This document shows positions 54,409-63,044 of a stretch of 64,000 nucleotides of DNA, piece after piece. Position numbers and translations under genes: made by a program. This DNA comes from Pseudomonas sp. Irchel 3H7. GTDB lineage: Bacteria; Pseudomonadota; Gammaproteobacteria; Pseudomonadales; Pseudomonadaceae. The notes beneath the pieces were generated by a model. The model did not search any database, was not told where the DNA came from, and saw nothing but the letters and a program-made list of their open reading frames with translations. The stretch is from positions 124,001 to 188,000 of the forward strand of contig NZ_FYEA01000003.1 of NCBI RefSeq assembly GCF_900187605.1, given 5' to 3'. The first letter of the stretch is position 1. Each line of letters opens with the position of its first letter.

Positions 54409-55896
54409 TCAGCGGCGTTTGCTGCCACCGAGTAAAGAGCCCATCAAGCCGCGTACCAGTTGTTTGCCAAGGTTATTGGCAGCCTGGCGCATCGCCGATT
54501 TCAGCGCTTGCCCGGCAGCGGTGCCGAGGAACTCTCCTGCTCTGTCGGCCAGGCTCGGCTCTTCAGGCGCAGGCTTGCCGGCGGGCGCCTCGGCTTCAGG
54601 CGCCAGGCCTTTGCGCCCCATCAGAATTTCATAAGCCGATTCACGATCAATCGGCTTGTCATAGCGCCCCTTGAACGGCGAGCCGGCAATCAGCAGCGTG
54701 CGTTCGGTTTCGGTCAGCGGCCCGATCCGCGATTGCGGCGGTGCGACCAGTACGCGCTGAACCATTTCCGGCGTGCCTTTCTCGGTCAGCGTGCCGACCA
54801 ACGCCTCGCCGATCCCCAATTCAGTCAACACCGACAAACTGTCGAACGCCGGATTCGGCCGGAAGCCGTCCGCCACTGCACGTAGGGATTTCTGCTCTTT
54901 GGCGGTAAATGCACGCAAGCCGTGCTGGATGCGCAGACCGAGTTGCGCCAGCACATCATCGGGCAAATCCGCCGGTGACTGCGTGACGAAATACACGCCA
55001 ACGCCTTTGGAGCGGATCAGGCGCACCACTTGCTCAAGGCGCTCCTGCAAGGCCTTGGGCGTATCGCCAAACAATAAATGCGCCTCATCGAAAAACAACG
55101 CCAGCAGCGGTTTGTCGGCATCGCCTCGCTCTGGCAACTGCTCGAACAACTCAGCCAGCAGCCACAACAGGAACGTTGCATAGACTTTCGGCGCCTCGTG
55201 CACCAGACGGCTGGCGTCGAGCAGATGAATGCGCCCCCGCCCCTCGGCAGTCGGTTGCAGAATGTCTTCGAGTTGCAGTGCCGGTTCGCCAAACAAGGCT
55301 TCGGCGCCCTGCTGCTCAAGGATCGCCAGGCGGCGCAACAGCGCCTGACTGGAACCGGTGGTCATCAACGCCGCGTCTTCGCCCAGCAGTTGCGGATTGT
55401 CCTTGAGGTGATTGAGCAGCGCCTTCAGATCTTTCAGATCCAACAGCAACAAGCCCTCGCGATCAGCGACCTTGAAGGCTGCGTAAAGCGCCGATTGCTG
55501 GCTGTCAGTCAGTTCCAGCAGGCTGCCGATCAACAGCGGGCCCATTTCACTCAAGGTGGTGCGCAATGGATGACCGGACTCACCGTGGATATCCCACAAG
55601 GTCACCGGATACGCCTGCGGCTTGTGGTTTAACCACGACATCCCGGCGATACGCTCGGCGACCTTGCCTTGCGGGTTGCCGGCCGCACCGAGGCCACACA
55701 GATCGCCCTTGATGTCCGCGGCAAACACCGCGACCCCGGCGTCACTGAACGCCTCGGCCAAACGCTGCAAGGTGACGGTTTTACCGGTACCGGTGGCGCC
55801 GGCGACCAGTCCGTGACGGTTTGCCAGGCGCATGGCCTGAGCAATCTGCTGGCCTGCGAGGTCTGCGCCGATTACGAGTTGCGAGGAGTCAGGCAT
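54409..55896 (-). CDS. HerA-like ATPase (DUF853/YjgR family)
   Basis: 495 residues from ATG 55896; a TTG 12 bases upstream is the alternative. Walker A is GATGTGKT (residues 33-40) and Walker B is LLALFFDEAHLLFGD. The C-terminus is Gly/Ala-rich and ends in a basic tail. It is cytoplasmic and of unknown role. The archaeal HerA-NurA pair resects DNA, but no NurA partner is adjacent, and this subfamily should not be read as a defence gene on that basis. Confidence 0.88.
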   Translation of the reverse strand: MPDSSQLVIGADLAGQQIAQAMRLANRHGLVAGATGTGKTVTLQRLAEAFSDAGVAVFAADIKGDLCGLGAAGNPQGKVAERIAGMSWLNHKPQAYPVTLWDIHGESGHPLRTTLSEMGPLLIGSLLELTDSQQSALYAAFKVADREGLLLLDLKDLKALLNHLKDNPQLLGEDAALMTTGSSQALLRRLAILEQQGAEALFGEPALQLEDILQPTAEGRGRIHLLDASRLVHEAPKVYATFLLWLLAELFEQLPERGDADKPLLALFFDEAHLLFGDTPKALQERLEQVVRLIRSKGVGVYFVTQSPADLPDDVLAQLGLRIQHGLRAFTAKEQKSLRAVADGFRPNPAFDSLSVLTELGIGEALVGTLTEKGTPEMVQRVLVAPPQSRIGPLTETERTLLIAGSPFKGRYDKPIDRESAYEILMGRKGLAPEAEAPAGKPAPEEPSLADRAGEFLGTAAGQALKSAMRQAANNLGKQLVRGLMGSLLGGSKRR

Positions 55897-55912
55897 TTTG
55901 TCACCCAATGGT

Positions 55913-55939
55913 TAATCTTTGATTACGCATGGCCGATAC
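55913..55939 (+). promoter_or_regulatory. Candidate FliA (sigma-28) promoter of the PctA-type receptor
   Basis: TAATCTTT-N11-GCCGATAC matches TAAAGTTT-N11-GCCGATAA at 6 of 8 and 7 of 8 positions with the exact spacing. It lies about 145 bp before the chemoreceptor ATG, and chemoreceptor genes are often in the flagellar sigma regulon. Confidence 0.6.
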
Positions 55940-56085
55940 AGAAGAGTGAGAGACCCGACCACAAGTCAGGCCGGACATTTCCCTAAGGAGAGACGGAAAT
56001 ATCAGCTTGTTTTCACCCTTGCCCATTTTGCGCGCTTCTATAAAAGCACGCCCTGGACATTAAGACCTTAGCGGAACCCCAAGCC

Positions 56086-57975
56086 ATGAACAAAAATCTG
56101 CGCTTCAGCCATAAAATTTTGCTTGCCGCCGCCCTCATCGTCATCGCCGCTTTCGCCTCGTTTACGCTGTACAACGACTGGTTGCAGCGCAATGCGATCC
56201 GCGATGACCTGAACAACTATCTCAACGAGATGGGCGAAGTCACTGCCGGTAATATCCAGACCTGGCTCAGCGGCCGCATTCTGTTGATCGAGAACGCCGC
56301 CCAGAACATCGCCATCAACCCGGAACCGGTCAATGTCGCCAGCCTGCTGGACCAGAAAGCCCTGACCTCGACGTTCATGGCGTCCTACCTCGGTGATGCC
56401 ACCGGCCACTTCACCATCCGCCCGGATGCGAAGATGCCGGACGGTTTCGATCCACGGGTGCGCCCTTGGTATAAAGGTGCCGAGAGCAGCAGCACCTCGA
56501 CCCTGACCGAGCCGTACATCGACGCCGCCACTGGCCAGTTGATCATCTCCATCGCCACCGCCTCGAAAAAGGCCGGCCAGAGCGTGGGCGTAGTCGGCGG
56601 CGACCTGAGCCTGCAATCGCTGGTCGACACCCTCGCCGCCCGCGATTTCGACGGCATGGGTTATGTGTTCCTGGTCAGCGCCGACGGCAAGATCCTCGTG
56701 CACCCGGACAAGGCGCTGGTGATGAAATCACTGAAAGAAGCCTATCCACAGGACACCCCGCGCATCAGCAGCGACTTCAGTGAAGTCACCGTCGATGGCA
56801 AGACCCGCATCGTCACCTTCGCGCCGATCAAAGGCCTGCCGTCAGTGAACTGGTACATCGGTCTGTCGGTGGACAAAGATCAGGCGTTCGCGATGCTCAG
56901 CGAGTTCCGCACCTCGGCAGTGATCGCGACAGTGATTGCCGTGGCGATCATCATTGCCCTGCTCGGCATGCTGATCCGCCTGCTGATCCAGCCGCTGCAT
57001 GTAATGACCCGCGCCATGGAAGACATTGCCGACGGCGAAGGTGATCTGACCAAACGCCTGACCATCGTCAATAACGATGAATTCGGCATCCTCGGTACCG
57101 CGTTCAACCGTTTCGTCGAGCGAATTCACGGTTCGATCCGCGAAGTGTCTTCGGCGACCGGCCAGGTTAACGAGGTCGCCCTGCGTGTAGTCGCCGCGTC
57201 GAACTCGTCGATGTACAACTCCGATCAGCAAGCCTCCCGCACCAGCAGTGTCGCCGCGGCGATCAACCAGCTCGGCGCCGCCGCGCAGGAAATCGCCCGC
57301 AATGCCGCCCAGGCTTCGAATCAGGCCAGCGACGCTCGCGGTCTGGCTGAAGACGGCCAGCAAGTGGTCGATCGCAGCATCAAGGCGATGAATCAACTGT
57401 CGAGCATGCTCAGCGCATCGAGCAGCAATATCGAGTCGCTGAACAGCAAGACCGTGAACATCGGTCAGATTCTCGAAGTGATCACCAGCATTTCCCAGCA
57501 AACCAACCTGCTGGCGCTCAACGCTGCGATTGAAGCGGCACGTGCCGGTGAGGCCGGCCGTGGTTTTGCCGTGGTGGCCGATGAAGTGCGCAATCTGGCG
57601 CACCGCACCCAGGAGTCGGCGCAACAGGTACAGACCATGATCGAGGAGCTGCAGGTTGGCGCTCGTGAATCGGTGAGCACCATGAGCGACAGCCAGCGCC
57701 ACAGCCAGGACAGCGTCGAGATTGCCAACCTCGCCGGGGAGCGCTTGAACAGCGTGACGCAGCGCATTGGCGAGATCGACGGGATGAATCAGTCGGTGGC
57801 CACGGCGACCGAGGAGCAGACCGCTGTTGTGGAATCGATCAACGTCGATATCACCGAGATCAATACGCTGAATCAGGAGGGCGTGGAGAACTTGCAGGCG
57901 ACGTTGCGTGCTTGTTCGGATCTGGAGCAGCAGGCTTCGCGGTTGAAACAGTTGGTGGGTAGTTTCCGCATCTGA
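56086..57975 (+). CDS. Amino-acid chemoreceptor, PctA/CtaA type
   Basis: 629 residues, the length of P. aeruginosa PctA, which it matches along its whole length. TM1 is at about 10-30, the dCache domain at about 35-275, TM2 at about 280-303, then HAMP and the MA domain with [18 protein letters not shown]. Of the PctA ligand residues, Arg126, Trp128, Tyr129 and Asp173 are conserved at the same numbers, but position 121 is Phe rather than Tyr. It should report L-amino acids; ligand range may differ because of Phe121. Confidence 0.92.
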   Translation: MNKNLRFSHKILLAAALIVIAAFASFTLYNDWLQRNAIRDDLNNYLNEMGEVTAGNIQTWLSGRILLIENAAQNIAINPEPVNVASLLDQKALTSTFMASYLGDATGHFTIRPDAKMPDGFDPRVRPWYKGAESSSTSTLTEPYIDAATGQLIISIATASKKAGQSVGVVGGDLSLQSLVDTLAARDFDGMGYVFLVSADGKILVHPDKALVMKSLKEAYPQDTPRISSDFSEVTVDGKTRIVTFAPIKGLPSVNWYIGLSVDKDQAFAMLSEFRTSAVIATVIAVAIIIALLGMLIRLLIQPLHVMTRAMEDIADGEGDLTKRLTIVNNDEFGILGTAFNRFVERIHGSIREVSSATGQVNEVALRVVAASNSSMYNSDQQASRTSSVAAAINQLGAAAQEIARNAAQASNQASDARGLAEDGQQVVDRSIKAMNQLSSMLSASSSNIESLNSKTVNIGQILEVITSISQQTNLLALNAAIEAARAGEAGRGFAVVADEVRNLAHRTQESAQQVQTMIEELQVGARESVSTMSDSQRHSQDSVEIANLAGERLNSVTQRIGEIDGMNQSVATATEEQTAVVESINVDITEINTLNQEGVENLQATLRACSDLEQQASRLKQLVGSFRI

Positions 57976-57990
57976 AGATCAAAAGCTTTA

Positions 57991-58152
57991 CCCCCTCACC
58001 CCAGCCCTCTCCCCCAGGGGGCGAGGGGGAAAGGGAGCCGATCTTCATGCTGTTCAGAACCTGAGTTCGACTGAAGACTTTCAGGTCGATGCATAAAACC
58101 CAAACACCTCGGTCAGTCCCCTCTCCCTCCGGGAGAGGGTTAGGGTGAGGGG
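57991..58152. repeat. Single-copy MITE-like element related to the 4949-5643 array
   Basis: The 162-bp element opens CCCCCTCACCCCAGCCCTCT and closes GAGAGGGTTAGGGTGAGGGG. Inside is a diverged unit retaining CAGGTCGATG and CACCTCGGTC. Confidence 0.85.
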
Positions 58153-58258
58153 CTCTTCCGCTCTGAAGCTCTTCAGCTCTACCGCGCAATCCCGACCGAA
58201 CATCTATTCTTGATAAAGGTCAACCAAGGGAGAACCACGCAGCGGAGGGTTGGTCACC

Positions 58259-59371
58259 GTGCATATCGCCGACATCACTATGTTCTACGCCCCGGCCAGC
58301 GGCGGCGTGCGCACTTATCTGGATGCCAAACACCGCCGGCTCGGGGTCAAACCCGGCATTCGCCACAGCCTGTTGATTCCCGGCGCGCATTTCGGCGAAC
58401 ACGACGGCATTTACACGGTTCCCGCCCCTGCCCTGCCGTTCGGCAAAGGTTACCGCTTCCCTGTACGCCTCGCGCCATGGCGCAATGTGCTGCAGGATTT
58501 GCAGCCCGATCTGATCGAAGTCGGCGATCCTTATCTGACCGCCTGGGCTGCGCTGGATGCGCGGCGGCAGCTGGACGTGCCGGTGATCGGTTTCTATCAC
58601 TCGGATCTGCCCTTGCTGGTCGGCAATCGCATGGGCCATTGGGTAACGCCGAATATCGAGGCCTATGTCACCCGGCTTTACGGCAACTTCGACCGGGTCC
58701 TGGCGCCCAGTCAGGTCATGGCTGACAAGCTCAGCGGACTCGGCGTGCGCAATGTTTTCGTGCAGCCATTGGGCGTGGACCTGCAGACCTTTCATCCAGA
58801 CGCGGGCAACCGCAATCTGCGCGCGGAACTGGGCATCGCCGAAGAGACGCGCCTGTTGATTTTCGCCGGGCGCGGTTCGAAAGAGAAAAACCTGCCAGTA
58901 CTGCTCAATTGCATGAAACGCCTTGGCCCGCGTTATCACCTGCTGTTGGTCGGCTCATCAATGCCCGCTGCCGTACCGGACAACGTCAGTGTGATCGATG
59001 AGTTCTGCCCGCCACACAAAGTCGCGCAATTGATGGCCAGCGCAGACGCGTTGGTCCATGCCGGTGATCAGGAAACCTTCGGTCTGGTGATTCTTGAAGC
59101 CATGGCCTGTGGCATTCCAGTGGTCGCCGTGGCCGCGGGTGCCTTCGAGGAAATCATCAGCGAGTCCTGTGGCTTGCTGTGCGCGCCGAACAACCCGCAA
59201 GCGATGGCCAATGCCGTGCGCGAACTGTTTAGTCGCGGCTGCGTGAAACTCGGCCAACAGGCGCGCGAGCATGTTGAACAGCATTACGCGTGGGACACGG
59301 TGGTCGACAGTCTGCTCGATCACTATCACGCCGTCCTCGGCCACACACTGCCACGAGTCGCCAATGGCTGA
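58259..59371 (+). CDS. Glycosyltransferase family 4 protein
   Basis: 370 residues from GTG 58259; GGAGGG ends nine bases ahead, whereas the upstream TTG would touch it. The N-terminal ASGGVRTYL loop and the donor-site segment HAGDQETFGLVILEAMACG (EX7E) are GT4 features. It transfers a sugar from a nucleotide or lipid donor at the cytoplasmic membrane face; acceptor unknown. It is the first gene of a tight three-gene operon. Confidence 0.9.
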   Translation: MHIADITMFYAPASGGVRTYLDAKHRRLGVKPGIRHSLLIPGAHFGEHDGIYTVPAPALPFGKGYRFPVRLAPWRNVLQDLQPDLIEVGDPYLTAWAALDARRQLDVPVIGFYHSDLPLLVGNRMGHWVTPNIEAYVTRLYGNFDRVLAPSQVMADKLSGLGVRNVFVQPLGVDLQTFHPDAGNRNLRAELGIAEETRLLIFAGRGSKEKNLPVLLNCMKRLGPRYHLLLVGSSMPAAVPDNVSVIDEFCPPHKVAQLMASADALVHAGDQETFGLVILEAMACGIPVVAVAAGAFEEIISESCGLLCAPNNPQAMANAVRELFSRGCVKLGQQAREHVEQHYAWDTVVDSLLDHYHAVLGHTLPRVANG

Positions 59372-60140
59372 ATCGACGAATCTCCCGGCTGTGCTGCTGG
59401 TGCTGCACGACGTGGCGCCCTCGACTTGGGCGGATTACCAACCGTTTGTCGCAGCGGTCGACGCATTGGGACAAGTGCCGATGACGTGGCTGGTGGTGCC
59501 GGATTTCCATCGGCACAACGCCCTCAATGCTCACCCGGCGTTTCGCCGATTGCTCGATGAACGCGTTGCCCGTGGCGATGAACTGGCCCTGCACGGTTAC
59601 TTCCATGATGATCAGGAACCCGGCCCGACAACCCCGCGCGACTGGTTCATGCGCCGGGTCTACACCCATGAAGGCGAGTTCTACCGCTTGTCCCGCGAGT
59701 CCGCCCTCGCCCGTCTGCGCGCGGGTATCGATGTATTTCAGCGTTACGACTGGCCCCTGCACGGTTTCGTCGCCCCTGCCTGGCTGATGAGTGACGGCAC
59801 CCGCCAGGCCCTGCGTGAGTTGCCGCTGAGCTATACCAGTGATCCGCAGCATCTGTATCGGTTGCCGGAGTTCACCGCCATCAATGCTCCAGGTCTGGTC
59901 TGGAGCGCCCGCAGTGCCTGGCGCCGAGGCTTGTCGAAGTTAGTCTGCGAGCAGCGGGAACAGCGCTGGTGCCAGGCACCGGTGATTCGGCTAGGCTTGC
60001 ACCCGGTGGACATGCGCCACCGTTTCTCCCGCGATTACTGGTTGAAAACCCTTGAACGACTGCTGGCGGAAGGACGCGTACCGATGACTAAAATCGACTG
60101 GCTGGCGCAACAGCACAGCCAATGGGAGCGCGCCGCATGA
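59364..60140 (+). CDS. DUF2334 polysaccharide-deacetylase-like protein
   Basis: 258 residues from ATG 59364, overlapping the glycosyltransferase by 8 bp. The NodB-like catalytic elements are LVLHDVAPS (metal Asp) and ELALHGYFHDD (metal His pair). No signal peptide is present, so it should act in the cytoplasm, presumably removing an N-acetyl group from a sugar installed by its partner. Substrate not known. Confidence 0.87.
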   Translation: MAESTNLPAVLLVLHDVAPSTWADYQPFVAAVDALGQVPMTWLVVPDFHRHNALNAHPAFRRLLDERVARGDELALHGYFHDDQEPGPTTPRDWFMRRVYTHEGEFYRLSRESALARLRAGIDVFQRYDWPLHGFVAPAWLMSDGTRQALRELPLSYTSDPQHLYRLPEFTAINAPGLVWSARSAWRRGLSKLVCEQREQRWCQAPVIRLGLHPVDMRHRFSRDYWLKTLERLLAEGRVPMTKIDWLAQQHSQWERAA

Positions 60141-61135
60141 GTCGCGGCATTCTGCTGCTGATCGGCCTGCTCGCGGCCGTGCTGATTCCGGTGGTGCTCG
60201 GCGGCAGCGAAACCTGGGCGCGCCTGCAAAGCTTTCCGCTGCACTGGCTGCTGGTGATGTTCGGCATGATCCTGCTGTGCTGGGGCATCAATACCCTGCG
60301 TTTACGTTTGCTGCTCGGCGATCAGTGCGATCGCGTCACGCCGATGAAGAGTCTTGGCGTGGTCATGGCCGCCGAATTCGCCTATTGCGCGACACCCGGT
60401 GGCAGCGGCGGACCACTGACGATCATGGCCCTGCTGGCCCGATCGGGTGTGCGCCCGGCGCGAGGCAGCGCAGTGTTTGCCATGGATCAGTTGAGTGACC
60501 TGCTGTTCTTTCTCTGCGCCCTCAGCGGGATTCTGATTTATGCGTTGTTTCAACACCTCAGCGATCGGCTGGAGTGGCTGCTGATGGTCAGCGCCGTTTC
60601 GTTGTTCGGCGGCTTGTTCAGTTGTGTATTGCTCGCGCGTTATCACCGCGCATTGATTCGCCTGAGCGGGCGCCTGTTAGCCAGAATGAACGTCAAGGCC
60701 AGCACCCGACGCCGCTGGGCGCGCAAGTTGCTGCACTTTCTCGCTGCGTTCACCGACACGCTGAAGTTGCCCTGGCAGACGCTGAGCAAAGTCTTCGCCC
60801 TGACGTGTGTGCATTGGTTGCTGCGTTACAGCGTGTTGTATCTGGCGTTGCGCGGCCTGGGCGCAGACTTGCAATGGGCCTGGAGTTTTCTGGTGCAGAT
60901 GCTGTCGCTGGGCGCCGGGCAATTCAGTCTGCTGCCGGGCGGTGCGGGGGCGGCGGAACTGACCTCGGCGGCCTTATTGGCGCCGATGGTGGGGAAATCC
61001 ACCGCAGCGGCGGCGATTCTGATCTGGCGGGTGGTGACGTATTACTTTTACCTGCTGGTGGGTGGCCCGGTGTTTCTGTTGATGCTGGGGCGGCCGCTGT
61101 TGAAGAAGCTGATGAACGTCAGACAGGCTTCTTGA
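60137..61135 (+). CDS. UPF0104 / lysylphosphatidylglycerol-synthase transmembrane-domain protein
   Basis: 332 residues with about eight membrane helices. FAYCATPGGSGGPLTIMALL and FSLLPGGAGAAELTSAALL are the two family repeats. It corresponds to the flippase half of MprF without the aminoacyl-transferase half. The ATG overlaps the deacetylase stop as ATGA. In this operon a lipid- or glycolipid-translocating role is a reasonable inference. Confidence 0.88.
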   Translation: MSRGILLLIGLLAAVLIPVVLGGSETWARLQSFPLHWLLVMFGMILLCWGINTLRLRLLLGDQCDRVTPMKSLGVVMAAEFAYCATPGGSGGPLTIMALLARSGVRPARGSAVFAMDQLSDLLFFLCALSGILIYALFQHLSDRLEWLLMVSAVSLFGGLFSCVLLARYHRALIRLSGRLLARMNVKASTRRRWARKLLHFLAAFTDTLKLPWQTLSKVFALTCVHWLLRYSVLYLALRGLGADLQWAWSFLVQMLSLGAGQFSLLPGGAGAAELTSAALLAPMVGKSTAAAAILIWRVVTYYFYLLVGGPVFLLMLGRPLLKKLMNVRQAS

Positions 61136-61298
61136 CGTCGTCCTGCTGCTGTTCTTTGAGTTGTTCCCACAACTCGGCAGCGCCGAGAAACTCGGTACCA
61201 TCCTCAGGGCTCATGTCCTCGGGATCATATCGACTCAAACAACCCTCGCCCAACGTTGCCGGAGCTTTGGAAGTGGCTTTGTCCAGTGGATCACTCAT
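61119..61298 (-). CDS. Small conserved-looking hypothetical protein
   Basis: 59 residues from ATG 61298; GAGGA lies seven bases ahead, and an ATG two codons upstream touches it. The protein is acidic and polar with ELWEQLKEQQQDD near the C-terminus; no domain recognised. Its last 17 bp overlap the end of the convergent UPF0104 gene. The good ribosome site favours a real gene. Confidence 0.55.
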   Translation of the reverse strand: MSDPLDKATSKAPATLGEGCLSRYDPEDMSPEDGTEFLGAAELWEQLKEQQQDDVKKPV

Positions 61299-61384
61299 GA
61301 ACATTTCCTCGGGTCAGAAACGGCGAAGGGCCTGGAACGATTGAACGCCCAGACCCTTGGTTTTTCAAGCCTGTGTGGGTTCGA

Positions 61385-62233
61385 TCAGAACACCACAGTC
61401 TTGTTGCCGTGCACCAGCACGCGATCTTCAAGGTGATAACGCAGGCCGCGCGCCAACACCATCTTCTCGACGTCACGGCCGAAACGCACCATGTCTTCGA
61501 TGCTGTCGCTGTGACTGACGCGAACCACGTCCTGCTCGATGATCGGGCCGGCGTCCAGCTCTTCGGTCACGTAGTGGCAGGTCGCACCGATCAGTTTCAC
61601 GCCACGCAGGGAAGCCTGGTGGTACGGCTTGGCGCCGACGAACGACGGCAGGAAGCTGTGGTGAATGTTGATGACCTTGTGCGCGTATTCGCGGCACATG
61701 TCCGGCGGCAGGATTTGCATGTAACGCGCCAGCACCACCACTTCAGCGTCGTGCTGTTTGACCAGGCGCGACACTTCGTCGAAGGCCGGTTGCTTGTCCT
61801 GCGGGTTGACCGGGACGTGATAATAAGGAATGCCGTGCCACTCGACCATGCTGCGCAGGTCATCGTGGTTGGAAATCACGCAGGATATTTCGCAGTCCAG
61901 TTCATCGCTGTGCCAGCGGTGCAGCAAATCGGCGAGGCAGTGGGATTCGCGGCTAGCCATCAGCACAACGCGCTTTTTCTGCTCGGTGTCGGTGATGCGC
62001 CAGTCCATCGAGAACTCTTCGGCGATCGGCGCAAACTTCTCGCGCAGCACTTCAATACCGAAAGGCAGCGAATCGGCACGAATTTCGTGACGCATGAAGA
62101 ACCAGCCGACTTGGTTGTCCGAGTGGTGGCTCGCTTCGGTGATCCAGCCGTTATGGGCTGCCAGAAAATTACTGACTTTGGCAACAATGCCAACGCGGTC
62201 CGGGCAAGATATCACCAGCCGAAAAGTGCGCAT
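61385..62233 (-). CDS. purU: Formyltetrahydrofolate deformylase
   Basis: 282 residues from ATG 62233. An N-terminal ACT domain (RLVISCPDRVGIVAKVS) is followed by a formyltransferase-fold domain with NIHHSFLPSFVGAKPY and ELDAGPIIEQD. It hydrolyses formyl-THF to THF and formate, balancing one-carbon and glycine pools. Confidence 0.95.
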   Translation of the reverse strand: MRTFRLVISCPDRVGIVAKVSNFLAAHNGWITEASHHSDNQVGWFFMRHEIRADSLPFGIEVLREKFAPIAEEFSMDWRITDTEQKKRVVLMASRESHCLADLLHRWHSDELDCEISCVISNHDDLRSMVEWHGIPYYHVPVNPQDKQPAFDEVSRLVKQHDAEVVVLARYMQILPPDMCREYAHKVINIHHSFLPSFVGAKPYHQASLRGVKLIGATCHYVTEELDAGPIIEQDVVRVSHSDSIEDMVRFGRDVEKMVLARGLRYHLEDRVLVHGNKTVVF

Positions 62234-62493
62234 GAGGGGGAAACTCCAGAACTTCGCAAAGGCCGCCATTCTAGCGGCTGCGCAGGAAAACTGCAGTATT
62301 GATCAGCACGGTCCGGGGCAGGCTCGGCATGACGGATGCTTGACGGGGTGATCGTCCACCTGACAGTGATCCCGTGGTATCGCTTGATCAGACAACTGTG
62401 AATATCTGTGATGACTGGGTCACACTATTTAACTGAATATTCAATAGATGGCAGTTTCTCGTAACTAATTTAAATAAAAACTCAGGTTAAATG

Positions 62494-62522
62494 TTTACTT
62501 GATGAAACAGCCTGACTATTAT
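62494..62522 (+). promoter_or_regulatory. Probable mvaT promoter
   Basis: TTTACT (-35, 62494-62499) and TATTAT (-10, 62517-62522) are 17 bases apart, giving a start near 62529 and a ~41-base leader. The 336-bp purU-mvaT gap is AT-rich from 62390 onward, the type of DNA MvaT binds, so autoregulation is plausible. The part 62234-62390 holds nothing I can name. Confidence 0.6.
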
Positions 62523-62569
62523 TGCGGCACTGTCCCCCTGCCATTCAGCACTCTACTAAGGTAGTAATC

Positions 62570-62947
62570 ATGTCCTTGATCAACGAATACCGCGCCACCG
62601 AAGAAGCTATCAAAGAGCTGCAAGCCCGTTTGAAGAACCTGTCCCAAGACGACAAACTGCAAGCCGAGCTGGAATTCGAAGGCAAACTGCGCACCCTGAT
62701 GGGCGAATACTCCAAGTCCCTGCGTGACATCATCGCGCTGCTGGACCCGGAAGCAAAAACCAAAGCAGTACGCGGCGGCGCAGTAAAAACTACCGGCACC
62801 AAGCGTGCTCGCAAAGTTAAACAATACAAAAACCCGCACAACGGCGAAGTCATCGAAACCAAAGGTGGCAACCACAAAACTCTGAAAGAGTGGAAAGCCA
62901 AGTGGGGCGGTGACGTGGTTGAAGGCTGGGCTACCCTGCTGGGCTAA
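62570..62947 (+). CDS. mvaT: H-NS-family xenogeneic silencer MvaT
   Basis: 125 residues from ATG 62570 (MSLINEYRATEEAIKELQ). The N-terminal coiled-coil oligomerisation half is followed by the AT-pincer DNA-binding half with Arg81 and Gly100-Asn101 (KGGNHK), one residue offset from the P. aeruginosa numbering. It silences AT-rich DNA and coats the nucleoid. It has a strong terminator downstream. Confidence 0.96.
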   Translation: MSLINEYRATEEAIKELQARLKNLSQDDKLQAELEFEGKLRTLMGEYSKSLRDIIALLDPEAKTKAVRGGAVKTTGTKRARKVKQYKNPHNGEVIETKGGNHKTLKEWKAKWGGDVVEGWATLLG

Positions 62948-62983
62948 GCCGCAACGCCTTCGCAGAGATATCCGCGAAAAAAC

Positions 62984-63011
62984 AAACGCCAGCGAATGCT
63001 GGCGTTTTTTT
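62984..63011 (+). terminator. Intrinsic terminator of mvaT
   Basis: AAACGCCAGCGAATGCTGGC closes with GTTTTTTT; the reverse strand also has AAACGCCAGC-type symmetry and may serve sbcB. Confidence 0.95.
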
Positions 63012-63044
63012 ATGCCCGGCATTTAAGCCCGGTCATGTTCGATT

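Noticed and set aside
54409..55896. HerA-like ATPase as part of an anti-phage system
   Set aside because: No Sir2, nuclease or other partner is adjacent; neighbours are housekeeping genes and the DUF853 subfamily is common in proteobacterial core genomes.
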